Shown: one piece after another, positions 1 through 7,414 of the stretch | Layout: each line of letters opens with the position of its first letter | Position numbering within the stretch: position 1 is the stretch's first letter | Assembly: GCA_029260675.1 (NCBI GenBank) | Contig: JAJDCV010000399.1 | Coordinates: forward strand, 1 to 29,922 | Direction: 5' to 3' | Source: Phycisphaeraceae bacterium | GTDB lineage: Bacteria > Planctomycetota > Phycisphaerae > Phycisphaerales > Phycisphaeraceae | Length of the DNA: 29,922 nucleotides | Position numbers and translations under genes: made by a program | Notes under the pieces: model-generated | Seen by the model: only the letters and a program-made list of their open reading frames with translations | What the model was told of the DNA's origin: nothing | The model's database searches: none

Positions 1-60
1 GAAACCTTCGTTCGTACAAACTCAATACCGCCTAGGGCCTCAAGAGCAGTTGGGTCATGA
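1..60 (+). CDS. C-terminal end of an upstream gene (partial)
   Basis: Frame 1 is open from the first base and ends with TGA at 58-60, giving a 19-residue tail rich in Arg, Ser and Pro. The stop overlaps the murE start as ATGA, the same arrangement that joins murE to murF, so this is probably the preceding member of the same operon. In most dcw clusters the gene before murE is ftsI (a penicillin-binding protein), but the tail is too short to identify it. The identity is inferred from gene order only. Confidence 0.45.
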   Translation, partial: ETFVRTNSIPPRASRAVGS

Positions 61-1601
61 GATTAGAAGCACTGACACGCGGTCTTGGGTTCCGGCACCT
101 CGCCGGCCCAAGTGACATGCCCCTGACCGACCTCTCTGACGACTCAAGAGAGGTTCCGGAGGGCGCTGTATTTATCGCACGGGGCCGGTCAGACAACCGC
201 AAGGCCTATATCAACCAGGCCCTGCACCGTGGAGCCGTGGCGGTGATCAGTGAGCCCATACATCCCCAGGAACTCCCAGACACCATCGCGTGGTACCACC
301 ACGACCGGGTTGACCAACACCTCACGGGCACACTCGCGGAGCGTTTCTTCGGCGAGCCGGCCAAGCGATTATCACTGATCGGGATAACAGGCACGAACGG
401 GAAAACAACCACGTCTCTGCTGATCCAGCACCTGTTGAAATCAGCCGGCATACAGACCGGGGTGATCGGCACGATTTACACCGATGACGGCACCGAAGCG
501 GGAAAGCTCGCCGCAAAACTCACTACGCCAGGTGCGATCGATTTCTCCCGTGAGCTTGCGCGTATGGCCGACGCAGGCTGCAAAGCCGTCGTCGCCGAGG
601 TCTCCAGCCACGCGCTGGAGCAGGGCAGGGCAGGGGCGCTGACATTCCGTACCGCGGTCTTCACCAACCTGACGCAAGACCATCTGGATTATCACAAGAC
701 CATGGAGGCCTACGCCCAGGCAAAATCGATCTTGTTCAAGCAACTCGTGGACGATGGTCACGCCGTGATCAACCACGACGATCCGCATAAAGAAAAGGTA
801 CTAGGCGGATACACCGGGCCCGTATGGTGGACCACGCTTACAGATAACGTCGATCGAGACAACAGCACGATCTGTTACGCCAAAGAAATCAAGCTCCGCG
901 CCGGTGACAGCTCGGCACGCTTCACCGGCCCTTGGGGTGACGTCACGGCTCGCTTACCTTTGGTCGGCGAACACAACGTATGCAACACCCTCCAGGCCAT
1001 CGCGGCGGCCCACTCCATCACCGACATTTCGGGCTCACTGCACGAACTGCTCGAAGCGATCCCACAGGTCCCCGGCCGGCTGGAACGCGTGACATCCCCC
1101 TGCCCCACCGACGATCTTAATCGTGTCGACGTGGAGCCCCCCGCCGTGCTCGTTGATTACGCACATACACCCGATGCCTTGGAAAACGCCCTTGCCGCTC
1201 TACGCCCGGTCACGCCGGGCAAACTGATCGTCATGTTTGGCTGCGGTGGCGATCGCGACAAAACCAAGCGACCCAAAATGGCACAGGCCGCGTGCCGGCA
1301 TGCGGACCAGATCTTCCTCACTTCTGACAACCCGCGCACCGAGGATCCCGACGCGATCATCAACGACGCCCTCGCGGGTGTCCCGGCAAGCAAAAGCGAT
1401 GACCTGACCGTGATCGCCGATCGGGCACAAGCCATCCGGGCAAGCGTCTTGGCTGGAAGCGCCGAAGACACCGTCCTCTTAGCGGGGAAAGGCCACGAGG
1501 ACTATCAGACCATCGGTGAGGACAACATCCATTTCGATGACCGTGAGCACGCGAAGCAGGCTTTGCGGCAATGGTACAGGCAGCAGGCGGGTCTACGATG
1601 A
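57..1601 (+). CDS. murE: UDP-N-acetylmuramoyl-L-alanyl-D-glutamate--2,6-diaminopimelate ligase
   Basis: This cytoplasmic Mur ligase adds the third stem-peptide amino acid to UDP-MurNAc-L-Ala-D-Glu using ATP. The 514-residue product has the usual family length. The N-terminal UDP-binding part contains a DDSR motif near residues 28-31. The ATP-binding loop TGTNGKTT lies at about 111-118, and an AxAK lysine near 223 fits the carbamylated lysine of Mur ligases. The motif DNPR at about 424-427 is the signature of meso-diaminopimelate-specific MurE, as opposed to the lysine type, so the peptidoglycan is predicted to be mDAP-based. The ATG at 57 overlaps the upstream stop (ATGA), and the gene's own stop overlaps the murF start in the same way, which suggests translational coupling along the operon. 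Confidence 0.97.
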   Translation: MRLEALTRGLGFRHLAGPSDMPLTDLSDDSREVPEGAVFIARGRSDNRKAYINQALHRGAVAVISEPIHPQELPDTIAWYHHDRVDQHLTGTLAERFFGEPAKRLSLIGITGTNGKTTTSLLIQHLLKSAGIQTGVIGTIYTDDGTEAGKLAAKLTTPGAIDFSRELARMADAGCKAVVAEVSSHALEQGRAGALTFRTAVFTNLTQDHLDYHKTMEAYAQAKSILFKQLVDDGHAVINHDDPHKEKVLGGYTGPVWWTTLTDNVDRDNSTICYAKEIKLRAGDSSARFTGPWGDVTARLPLVGEHNVCNTLQAIAAAHSITDISGSLHELLEAIPQVPGRLERVTSPCPTDDLNRVDVEPPAVLVDYAHTPDALENALAALRPVTPGKLIVMFGCGGDRDKTKRPKMAQAACRHADQIFLTSDNPRTEDPDAIINDALAGVPASKSDDLTVIADRAQAIRASVLAGSAEDTVLLAGKGHEDYQTIGEDNIHFDDREHAKQALRQWYRQQAGLR

Positions 1602-3031
1602 AACAAAACACCACCAGCCAGAGGTGCTGGACGCCCGTCTGGCTGCAGGCGGTCACTGGCGGGCGGTGGTTAAAACCACCAGCCAACCCCGACCTGCCGT
1701 TGTCCGGCCTATCCATCGACTCAAGATCCATCAAACCCGGCCAGGTCTTCCTGGCAGTAAAGGGCGAGCAGTTCGATGGCCACGATTTCATCACGCACGC
1801 AACCCAGTCCGGTGCGGCGGTGGCTGTAATAGAAAGAGTTGATGAAGCAGAAGAGAATACCTCCGCGGGCTTGCTGCTTGTAGACAAGACGGTTACGGCG
1901 CTGCACCAACTGGCACGATCATACAGAGATGTGCTGCGCAAATCAGGCTGCCGAGTCATCGCCGTGGTGGGTTCCAACGGCAAAACCACCACACGTCATC
2001 TGATACACGCCGTCCTGTCATCTAAGTTCAAAGGAACCCAGTCACCCAAGAGTTTTAACAACCACCTGGGCGTGCCGCTCACGCTTCTTGGCGCGTCGAC
2101 GGACGACCAATACCTGGTCGCAGAGGTCGGCACAAACCACCCCGGGGAGATCGATGCGCTGGGCGAGCTACTAAAACCCGATGCCGCGGTCATCACCTGC
2201 ATCGGGAATGAGCACATGGAATTCTTCGGCGACCTGCAAGGCGTCGCGGAAGAAGAAACCGCCATCACGCAACACCTGCCCCCACATGCAGACCTCTTCA
2301 TAGAAACAGACGCCTACCCCTGGGTCCAGAAGACATCGACATTCAACCCCGACTCTAATGTCATCGTCTACGGCTTGGGTTCATCCGGAGCAGAGGAACA
2401 AGGACGGGTCCTCGGCGCCCGCCAGCGTTTTGCATTCAGCGCCACACAGACGATCGACCTCCCCCTGATCGCGCCGCACGACATCAATAACGCGCTGGCC
2501 GCGATCGAAGTCGGAAGATCGATGGGCGTGGCAGACAGCCAGATCAAATCCGCGCTTGAAAAGATCCGGCCGATGCCGGGCCGGCTGGAAGTCAAACACT
2601 TCGGCCCCGTCACCGTGATCGACGACACCTACAACGCCAACCCGGATTCCACACTGGCCGCACTGAACGTGCTGGCGGAATACCCCAAAGACCCTCCCGG
2701 CCAGCGCGTTGTCGTGCTGGCGGACATGCTCGAGTTGGGGGGCCTTGCAGAAGAAGCACATCGCGAAGTGGGTAAAACGTTATCAAAGATGTCGGGGGCA
2801 GGATCGATCCAGCACATCACGTTGATCGGCCCCCGCATGGCGTGGGCGGCCGAAGAACTGGCCGGCAACCACCCGAAGGATGGACTGACACATTACTTGA
2901 AAATCGACGCCGACACCCCGGCCAACATCACGGAACCCATACGGCCAAACGACGTAGTCCTCTTCAAAGGTTCACGAGGCATGCAGCTGGAAATACTCCT
3001 GCCCGCCTTACGCGGTCTCTTCACCGAATAA
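1598..3031 (+). CDS. murF: UDP-N-acetylmuramoyl-tripeptide--D-alanyl-D-alanine ligase
   Basis: MurF ligates D-Ala-D-Ala to the UDP-MurNAc-tripeptide, the last cytoplasmic step before lipid I is made. The frame is open from an ATG at 1571, but the ATG at 1598 forms an ATGA overlap with the murE stop, as at the start of murE, and gives a normal 477-residue protein. It is therefore preferred. The N-terminal substrate domain carries the SIDSR motif near residue 40. The ATP loop GSNGKTT is at about 125-131. The signature DDTYNANPDS occurs in the C-terminal half, followed by LADMLELG, as expected for MurF. The ribosome-binding site is weak, in keeping with coupled translation from murE. Confidence 0.96.
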   Translation: MKQNTTSQRCWTPVWLQAVTGGRWLKPPANPDLPLSGLSIDSRSIKPGQVFLAVKGEQFDGHDFITHATQSGAAVAVIERVDEAEENTSAGLLLVDKTVTALHQLARSYRDVLRKSGCRVIAVVGSNGKTTTRHLIHAVLSSKFKGTQSPKSFNNHLGVPLTLLGASTDDQYLVAEVGTNHPGEIDALGELLKPDAAVITCIGNEHMEFFGDLQGVAEEETAITQHLPPHADLFIETDAYPWVQKTSTFNPDSNVIVYGLGSSGAEEQGRVLGARQRFAFSATQTIDLPLIAPHDINNALAAIEVGRSMGVADSQIKSALEKIRPMPGRLEVKHFGPVTVIDDTYNANPDSTLAALNVLAEYPKDPPGQRVVVLADMLELGGLAEEAHREVGKTLSKMSGAGSIQHITLIGPRMAWAAEELAGNHPKDGLTHYLKIDADTPANITEPIRPNDVVLFKGSRGMQLEILLPALRGLFTE

Positions 3032-3111
3032 CCCCAGATATATGAACGTGTGTCAACTCATCCCTTGTCTCTAGTTGCGTCGACGACCCATAGAGATCAA
3101 ACTGCCCCGCC

Positions 3112-4320
3112 ATGATCTACCTGCTCGTAAAATATTTTCAGGATACGATCGACAGCAGCACACTGCTCGGCCCCCTGGGCGTGTTCCGATGGGTCGAGTT
3201 CCGGGCTATCTTCTCGATCGTCCTGAGTTTCCTGATCGTCGTGCTCTTCGCCAAGCGAACGATCCGCTGGCTGGTCAAATTGAAAATAGGCGACAACCCC
3301 AGCTTCGACCACAAAGACCTCGACCAACTGATGAAGCAAAAGGCCAACACGCCCACCATGGGCGGGATCCTGATCGCCTTCGCCATACTCGTCTCGATCC
3401 TCCTGCTGGCCGACCTCTACAACTTCTACATCCGCTTAGCACTGGTGTGTCTTATCTGGCTGTTCGGCGTCGGCTTGTGGGATGACGGTCTTAAACTCAC
3501 GACAGCACGGCGAAAACCGGGCTCACGACACGGCCTGTATTCCGGGGAGAAGCTGCTGCTGCAGCTCGGGCTAGCCGTGATCCTGGGCCTGTTTATCCAT
3601 CACTGGGGGAACAACAGCGTCCTGTATCCCGATCCCGCCGAACAGATCATGAGCCACAGCCTCACACTCCCGCTTCTTAAAACGTGGGTCTTCGAAGCCG
3701 GCTCCTATGTCCCCTCGCCCCACCTGATTGTCCTCGGGACCTGGCCCTTCGTCCTCCTGACAATCTTTATCATCACCTACTCGTCCAACGCCGTGAACCT
3801 GACCGACGGGATGGACGGCCTGGCGGGCGGGGTCATGGTGATCGTCGCGTTTGCGTTCCTCGTGCTTTGCATCATCGCGGGGTACGCCGATGGCGAGTTC
3901 GTTCTTGCGAAAAAACTGCTCGTGCCTTACATCCCTTTCAGCGACGAGCTGGCGATCGTCGCCGGGGCCATGGTCGGGTCGTGCTTGGGGTTCCTCTGGT
4001 TTAACTGCTCACCCGCGCAGGTATTCATGGGCGACTCAGGGTCACTGCCGCTCGGTGGGCTGTTGGGGTATATCGCGGTCGTGATCCGCCAGGAGTTTCT
4101 CCTGATGGTAGTCGGCGGCGTGTTCCTGATGGAGTTCCTCAGCGTCATCCTACAGGTCGGCTACTTCAAAGCCACCGGCGGGAAACGCATCTTCAAGTGC
4201 GCCCCCATCCACCACCACTTCCACCTCTCCGGCTGGACCGAACAACAGGTCGTCATACGCTTCTGGCTCATCAGCGCACTGCTGACCGCGATCGCACTGG
4301 CAACCATCAAGCTCAGATAG
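3112..4320 (+). CDS. mraY: phospho-N-acetylmuramoyl-pentapeptide transferase
   Basis: MraY is the integral membrane enzyme that transfers phospho-MurNAc-pentapeptide from UDP to undecaprenyl phosphate to make lipid I. The 402-residue product has many hydrophobic segments. It shows the family motifs in order: a cytoplasmic loop with NTPTMGG, the paired aspartates in GLWDDGLKL, NAVNLTDGMDGLAGG, FMGDSGSLPLGGLLG, and the histidine-rich HHHFHLSGW near the C terminus. The length is a little above the roughly 320-360 of many bacteria, partly because of an extended periplasmic loop around residues 160-205, which is common in divergent phyla. It follows murF after 80 bp in the same direction. The cluster stops here: no murD, ftsW, murG or murC follows. 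Confidence 0.96.
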   Translation: MIYLLVKYFQDTIDSSTLLGPLGVFRWVEFRAIFSIVLSFLIVVLFAKRTIRWLVKLKIGDNPSFDHKDLDQLMKQKANTPTMGGILIAFAILVSILLLADLYNFYIRLALVCLIWLFGVGLWDDGLKLTTARRKPGSRHGLYSGEKLLLQLGLAVILGLFIHHWGNNSVLYPDPAEQIMSHSLTLPLLKTWVFEAGSYVPSPHLIVLGTWPFVLLTIFIITYSSNAVNLTDGMDGLAGGVMVIVAFAFLVLCIIAGYADGEFVLAKKLLVPYIPFSDELAIVAGAMVGSCLGFLWFNCSPAQVFMGDSGSLPLGGLLGYIAVVIRQEFLLMVVGGVFLMEFLSVILQVGYFKATGGKRIFKCAPIHHHFHLSGWTEQQVVIRFWLISALLTAIALATIKLR

Positions 4321-4394
4321 ATCTACGTACCCAAGAATTAAAAAATAGCACACACCGTTAGTAGGTGTACGTAATCAGGCAGAGGGTTCTCACG

Positions 4395-4417
4395 CCGGAC
4401 CCCGGATTATTTTTTTT
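4395..4417 (+). terminator. possible weak intrinsic terminator after mraY
   Basis: A short CCGG-ACC-CCGG stem is followed by ATTA and a run of eight T on the plus strand, between the convergent mraY and pseudopilin genes. The stem is only 4 bp, so the call rests mainly on the T-run and the position. A longer imperfect hairpin (TACGTA and ACACC pairing with GGTGTACGTA, 4324-4373) lies just upstream. Confidence 0.35.
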
Positions 4418-4437
4418 CGAAGACCGTCTAGCCCACC

Positions 4438-4893
4438 CTATGGGGCGGTATACGTCTCGGTCGTTTCATCGAACCCGACCGCAACAATCGGGGGCTGCCC
4501 GGTTACGTCGTACTCCCAACCGTCTGACACGGTCCCCGCCCCGAATGCCACCACAGCCGCGCTAACGGTAAACGGATTCTCGGGTGCCGATAATAGATAG
4601 GGCCCGTAATCCCCCGCGGCGTTCAGGGTGCCGTCGACGTCTGACTTGCCCGTGAGCGCCCCCCACATGTCAGTGATGTCGGGGTAGGTGTCGTTGTGAT
4701 CCACCTGATAGCGCAAAAGTGCCGTCCGGGTCGACCGGAGCTGATCCTGTGTTGAGGCAACCTTCGCCAGCACACTCGCGTTAGTGAATTTCGGGATCAC
4801 CAGGGCCGCCAGGATCCCAAGGATGCTGACAACGATGATCAGTTCAACCAGCGTGAACCCCGCATTACAGATTTTAGTCAATTTCTTACCCAT
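4438..4893 (-). CDS. type II secretion/type IV pilus-like pseudopilin
   Basis: The 151-residue product starts with a short basic leader ending in Gly, followed by the class III signal FTLVELIIVVSILGILAAL. Prepilin peptidase would cleave between Gly and Phe, and Glu+5 is present. The hydrophobic helix is about 20 residues. The remaining globular part is short and continues with a helix (VASTQDQLRSTRTALLRYQVDH), resembling GspG-type major pseudopilins and the short planctomycete prepilins. A good ribosome-binding site (AAGGG about 9 nt upstream) supports the ATG at 4893. No other secretion gene is adjacent, so its machine cannot be named. It is convergent with mraY and probably transcribed alone. 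Confidence 0.85.
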   Translation of the reverse strand: MGKKLTKICNAGFTLVELIIVVSILGILAALVIPKFTNASVLAKVASTQDQLRSTRTALLRYQVDHNDTYPDITDMWGALTGKSDVDGTLNAAGDYGPYLLSAPENPFTVSAAVVAFGAGTVSDGWEYDVTGQPPIVAVGFDETTETYTAP

Positions 4894-5252
4894 GAATTAT
4901 GCCCTTCAGGTTTACAGGCTTCTACCGTCTTATCGTTCAACTCCATGGGCTGGTTCAGTCGGGCCCGAGATTGCACTTGAATAACATGAGTTATAGGCCC
5001 TAACACCTCACGAAAAACCAATACGGTGCGCACAACCCCGCCCCCGCCCCGATTAAAATCCGGCGCAAAGTCATACCACGCTTAACCTAACTATAAAAAG
5101 GCGTTAACGCTGTTAGGAGCCTCCGGAATACCCGCGACCGTGCGCGCATCGGTGACGTTCCGGGCAAAGTATAGAAGCCCGGATTTATGCAAGATTCATG
5201 TGTCGAAAGCATACCGCTGAAAACATGGAACAACAGCGGTAGACACCGCGGT
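4894..5252. other. intergenic region between pseudopilin and cassette repressor
   Basis: No plausible coding frame is seen in these 359 bp. The region holds a perfect 10-bp palindrome GCGTTAACGC (5101-5110), a CCGGGC/GCCCGG hairpin (5160-5182, 11-nt loop) and an ACCGCTG/CAGCGGT inverted repeat (5213-5240, 14-nt loop). The last two lie just beyond the 3' end of the repressor gene and may help end its transcript, but neither has a good T-run. The left boundary of the putative mobile cassette should lie here. No tRNA or obvious attachment repeat was recognised. Confidence 0.5.
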
Positions 5253-6104
5253 TCAAAGCTTGGAATATCGCCACACCGCCTTGTATAACCCCGCCACCCG
5301 CTCCCGACCATAAAGCGCCGGCGGGAACTTCGGGTTCAATGGCTGCAATCGCACCAGCGCGCCGTCCTCATCGAAATAGACACGCTTAAAGGTCGTCTCA
5401 TGGTCTGGCTCAAGCCTGACAAAACAATCGCAGCCATCGGACACATCCGCCGCCGGGGAGAACACGACGATATCTCCCTCGCGGTAGTCCGGCATCATCG
5501 ATTCGCCGATCACCGTCGCAGCAAACGCATCGGGATCACTCAGGCCCGGGCTGCTGAGGTAATCATCCGCGACACGCGCGGGGTAATCCAGATCGGTGAA
5601 CCCGCTTGGATACCCCGCCGCCACCTTGTTCACAAGCGGCACGCGATAGAGAGCCACCTCACCATCCGCTACACCGGACAAGGCGATCCCCTCGCCCGTA
5701 CCCGATTCCCCCGGCCCAAGCGCACGCTCGATCCGACGCCGCAGCTCCCCGCTACGGTAAAGCTCATCAAGATTCTTCCCACCTCCCCGCCGAGCTATCG
5801 CAGAGTCTTTGATAAAACGTGCAAGGTCACGCCCCCTTGCTGCATCACCGGCCAGGCGCTGAACACGATCACGCACCGCCTCGGGCGCTCGCTCCCAATC
5901 ACCCGCCCGTTGAAGACGCCCGTCAGTCACGCCCAGCGCCCCCTCCAACGACCGCAGCAACTCGTCCGAAGGCGGCCCGGCTACACGGTGGTTCTCGATC
6001 ATCGACACATAGCTCTTGGTCGACCCGACCGCATCTCCCAGCGCAGACTGCGTCAGCCCACGCTCAAGCCGAAGTTCACGGATCAGTTCACCCAACGTCT
6101 GCAT
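5253..6104 (-). CDS. XRE-family HTH / S24 peptidase transcriptional repressor (CI/LexA-like)
   Basis: The product (283 residues from the ATG at 6104) has an XRE-type helix-turn-helix at about residues 2-61 (LTQSALGDAVGSTKSYVSMIEN). A linker follows, then a C-terminal S24 self-cleavage domain. The catalytic Ser is in VIGESMMPDYREGD (about Ser202) and the Lys in TTFKRVYF (about Lys240). An Ala-Gly pair in NKVAAGYPSGF (about 163-164) is the likely autocleavage site. This is the layout of lambda CI-type repressors that are inactivated during the SOS response. A GTG at 6116 would add four residues, but the predicted transcription start lies only a few bases upstream of it, so ATG 6104 is preferred. 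The gene is divergent from the terminase operon, and a palindrome overlaps its own -10 element, so autorepression and control of the operon are likely. Confidence 0.92.
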   Translation of the reverse strand: MQTLGELIRELRLERGLTQSALGDAVGSTKSYVSMIENHRVAGPPSDELLRSLEGALGVTDGRLQRAGDWERAPEAVRDRVQRLAGDAARGRDLARFIKDSAIARRGGGKNLDELYRSGELRRRIERALGPGESGTGEGIALSGVADGEVALYRVPLVNKVAAGYPSGFTDLDYPARVADDYLSSPGLSDPDAFAATVIGESMMPDYREGDIVVFSPAADVSDGCDCFVRLEPDHETTFKRVYFDEDGALVRLQPLNPKFPPALYGRERVAGLYKAVWRYSKL

Positions 6105-6123
6105 GTGAAGGCTCACTCATAAA

Positions 6124-6141
6124 GTTCATAATATATTGAAC
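6124..6141. promoter_or_regulatory. palindromic operator, site 1
   Basis: GTTCATAATATATTGAAC has perfect 5-bp arms around an AT-rich 8-bp centre. It lies 20 bp upstream of the repressor ATG, covers the repressor's likely -10 (6130-6135), and ends 6 bp before the -35 of the rightward promoter. It shares the pattern TTCA-N8-TGAA with the site at 6706-6721. Binding by the adjacent S24 repressor is inferred. Confidence 0.65.
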
Positions 6142-6158
6142 AACCTCTTGACACACAA
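6130..6158 (-). promoter_or_regulatory. predicted promoter of the S24 repressor
   Basis: On the minus strand TTGTGT (6153-6158) and TATATT (6130-6135) are separated by 17 bp. The -10 is good (5 of 6) and the -35 is weak. The start of transcription would fall near 6123, giving a roughly 20-nt leader before ATG 6104. Confidence 0.45.
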
Positions 6159-6176
6159 GCCAAACCACGTTCTAAT
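6148..6176 (+). promoter_or_regulatory. strong sigma70-type promoter of the rightward cassette operon
   Basis: TTGACA (6148-6153), a 17-bp spacer and TCTAAT (6171-6176) give a perfect -35 and a 5-of-6 -10. Transcription would start near 6183, about 30 nt before the ATG at 6213. The palindrome at 6124-6141 sits immediately upstream, so the repressor could block it. Confidence 0.75.
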
Positions 6177-6212
6177 ACCTAACATAACCCATACATTACT
6201 TCGCCGCAACCC

Positions 6213-6629
6213 ATGCAACACGGACTGTACAACCTCTCGACTCGCGCCCACCAACACCGTCAGATCAAGCGCAGGCAGATCGACGACCTGCTGGCACTGG
6301 CAGAATATCTCCCCCAAGCAGAGAGGGTCTTGATTGAGCAGATCCTCAGGGACGACCTGCCAATTGCACAGATCGCCAAGCTCTATCGCCTGCCTCCAAG
6401 ACACCTTCAGCGTCAAGCCCTATCCATCATTAAACGCTTGTCTAATAAACTATTTAGATTCGTTGCAATCCAGATGAACACACTCCCCCTCGAAGTCCGT
6501 CCCACCGCCAAATACGTGATCTTGCACGGGATGAGCATGCGAAAAACCGCCCGGGTTTCAGGCCTGTCCCTCCACCGGGTCAGACAAAACATGAACACTG
6601 TTCAGGCCACCGCACGCTTATTTATCTGA
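6213..6629 (+). CDS. small protein with two sigma-region-4-like helix-turn-helix motifs
   Basis: This is the first gene of the cassette operon, 138 residues and basic. Residues about 38-75 (LIEQILRDDLPIAQIAKLYRLPPRHLQRQALSI, described here in two parts: an activator helix and IAQIAKLYRLPPRHLQ) read like the HTH of sigma factor region 4. Residues about 95-130 (GMSMRKTARVSGLSLHRVRQ) form a second similar HTH. No region 2 or core-binding part of a sigma factor is seen, so it is more likely a DNA-binding regulator or late-gene activator than a true sigma factor. It lies 30 nt downstream of a strong predicted promoter. I do not recognise a named family; the function is inferred from motif and position. 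Confidence 0.7.
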   Translation: MQHGLYNLSTRAHQHRQIKRRQIDDLLALAEYLPQAERVLIEQILRDDLPIAQIAKLYRLPPRHLQRQALSIIKRLSNKLFRFVAIQMNTLPLEVRPTAKYVILHGMSMRKTARVSGLSLHRVRQNMNTVQATARLFI

Positions 6630-6705
6630 CCTTCTAATGCCTGACCCAACTCACTAAGCAAGACATATCGATTTGCCCCACCCGGTTACGGTTACCCACA
6701 AATCG

Positions 6706-6721
6706 TTCAATAATAATTGAA
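6706..6721. promoter_or_regulatory. palindromic operator, site 2
   Basis: TTCAATAATAATTGAA has perfect 6-bp arms (TTCAAT/ATTGAA) and lies 15 bp upstream of the ATPase start codon, just before its GAGG ribosome-binding site. It matches the TTCA-N8-TGAA pattern of site 1. It suggests a second, separately repressed transcription or translation entry point inside the cassette. Confidence 0.55.
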
Positions 6722-6736
6722 TCCATTGAGGTCCTT

Positions 6737-7414
6737 ATGCAGATTACCCTGTCCCACAGCGTCCCCTCGGCCGTGGAACCGACCCCCCATGTCCTGGAGG
6801 TCGCCACCATGTTCGGCCTGGGCGTTGACCAAGAACGTACGATCCAACTGATCCCCAAAACCACCTTCAACCTGGCGCCAGGCCGACTCATCTTCGTCAC
6901 CGGCGCAAGCGGCAGCGGTAAATCCACGGTCCTCCGCCTGATCCACCAACAGCTCGAAGCAGATCCCGACACGCATGTGCTCGGATTCGATTCACTGCCC
7001 AAACTTCAGGATCGTCCCCTGGTCGATGTCTTCCCCAACCGCCCGCTGAGCCAGACACTCAAGCTGCTGAGCATCGCCGGCCTGAACGACGCCTTTGTCA
7101 TGCTCCGTAAACCTTCGCAACTGTCGGACGGCCAGCGGTACCGGCTCCGCCTGGCGCAGGCCATGACGATGGTGCAAGCCGACGTGATGCCCAGCAAGCT
7201 CAAGGTCGTTCTGGCTGATGAGTTCTGCTCAACACTCGACCGCGTCACCGCCAAGGTCCTGGCACGCAATATACGTAAGTGGGTCAGCCGGTCCGGTGTC
7301 TGCTTTGTCGCAGCCACCACACACGATGACCTGCTCGAACCCCTTGCGCCCAATACGCTCATCGAAAAACACCTCGGCGAAACGCTGGACCTGGTCGAGA
7401 AACATACACCATGA
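6737..7414 (+). CDS. ABC-type ATPase (COG2401-like ATPase half)
   Basis: The 225-residue product is a single ABC ATPase domain without membrane segments. Walker A GASGSGKST is at about 56-64, the signature motif LSDGQRYRLRLA at about 129-140, Walker B KVVLADEF with catalytic Glu162 at about 156-163 followed by the D-loop STLD, and the H-loop His at about 196 (ATTHDD). The lack of a transporter partner and the ATGA overlap with an acetyltransferase gene point to the group annotated as ABC-type ATPase fused to a predicted acetyltransferase (COG2401), here split into two genes. A GAGG ribosome-binding site lies 5 nt before the ATG. The biochemical role is not known. A link to nucleic-acid modification or packaging is inferred from the neighbours. 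Confidence 0.85.
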   Translation: MQITLSHSVPSAVEPTPHVLEVATMFGLGVDQERTIQLIPKTTFNLAPGRLIFVTGASGSGKSTVLRLIHQQLEADPDTHVLGFDSLPKLQDRPLVDVFPNRPLSQTLKLLSIAGLNDAFVMLRKPSQLSDGQRYRLRLAQAMTMVQADVMPSKLKVVLADEFCSTLDRVTAKVLARNIRKWVSRSGVCFVAATTHDDLLEPLAPNTLIEKHLGETLDLVEKHTP

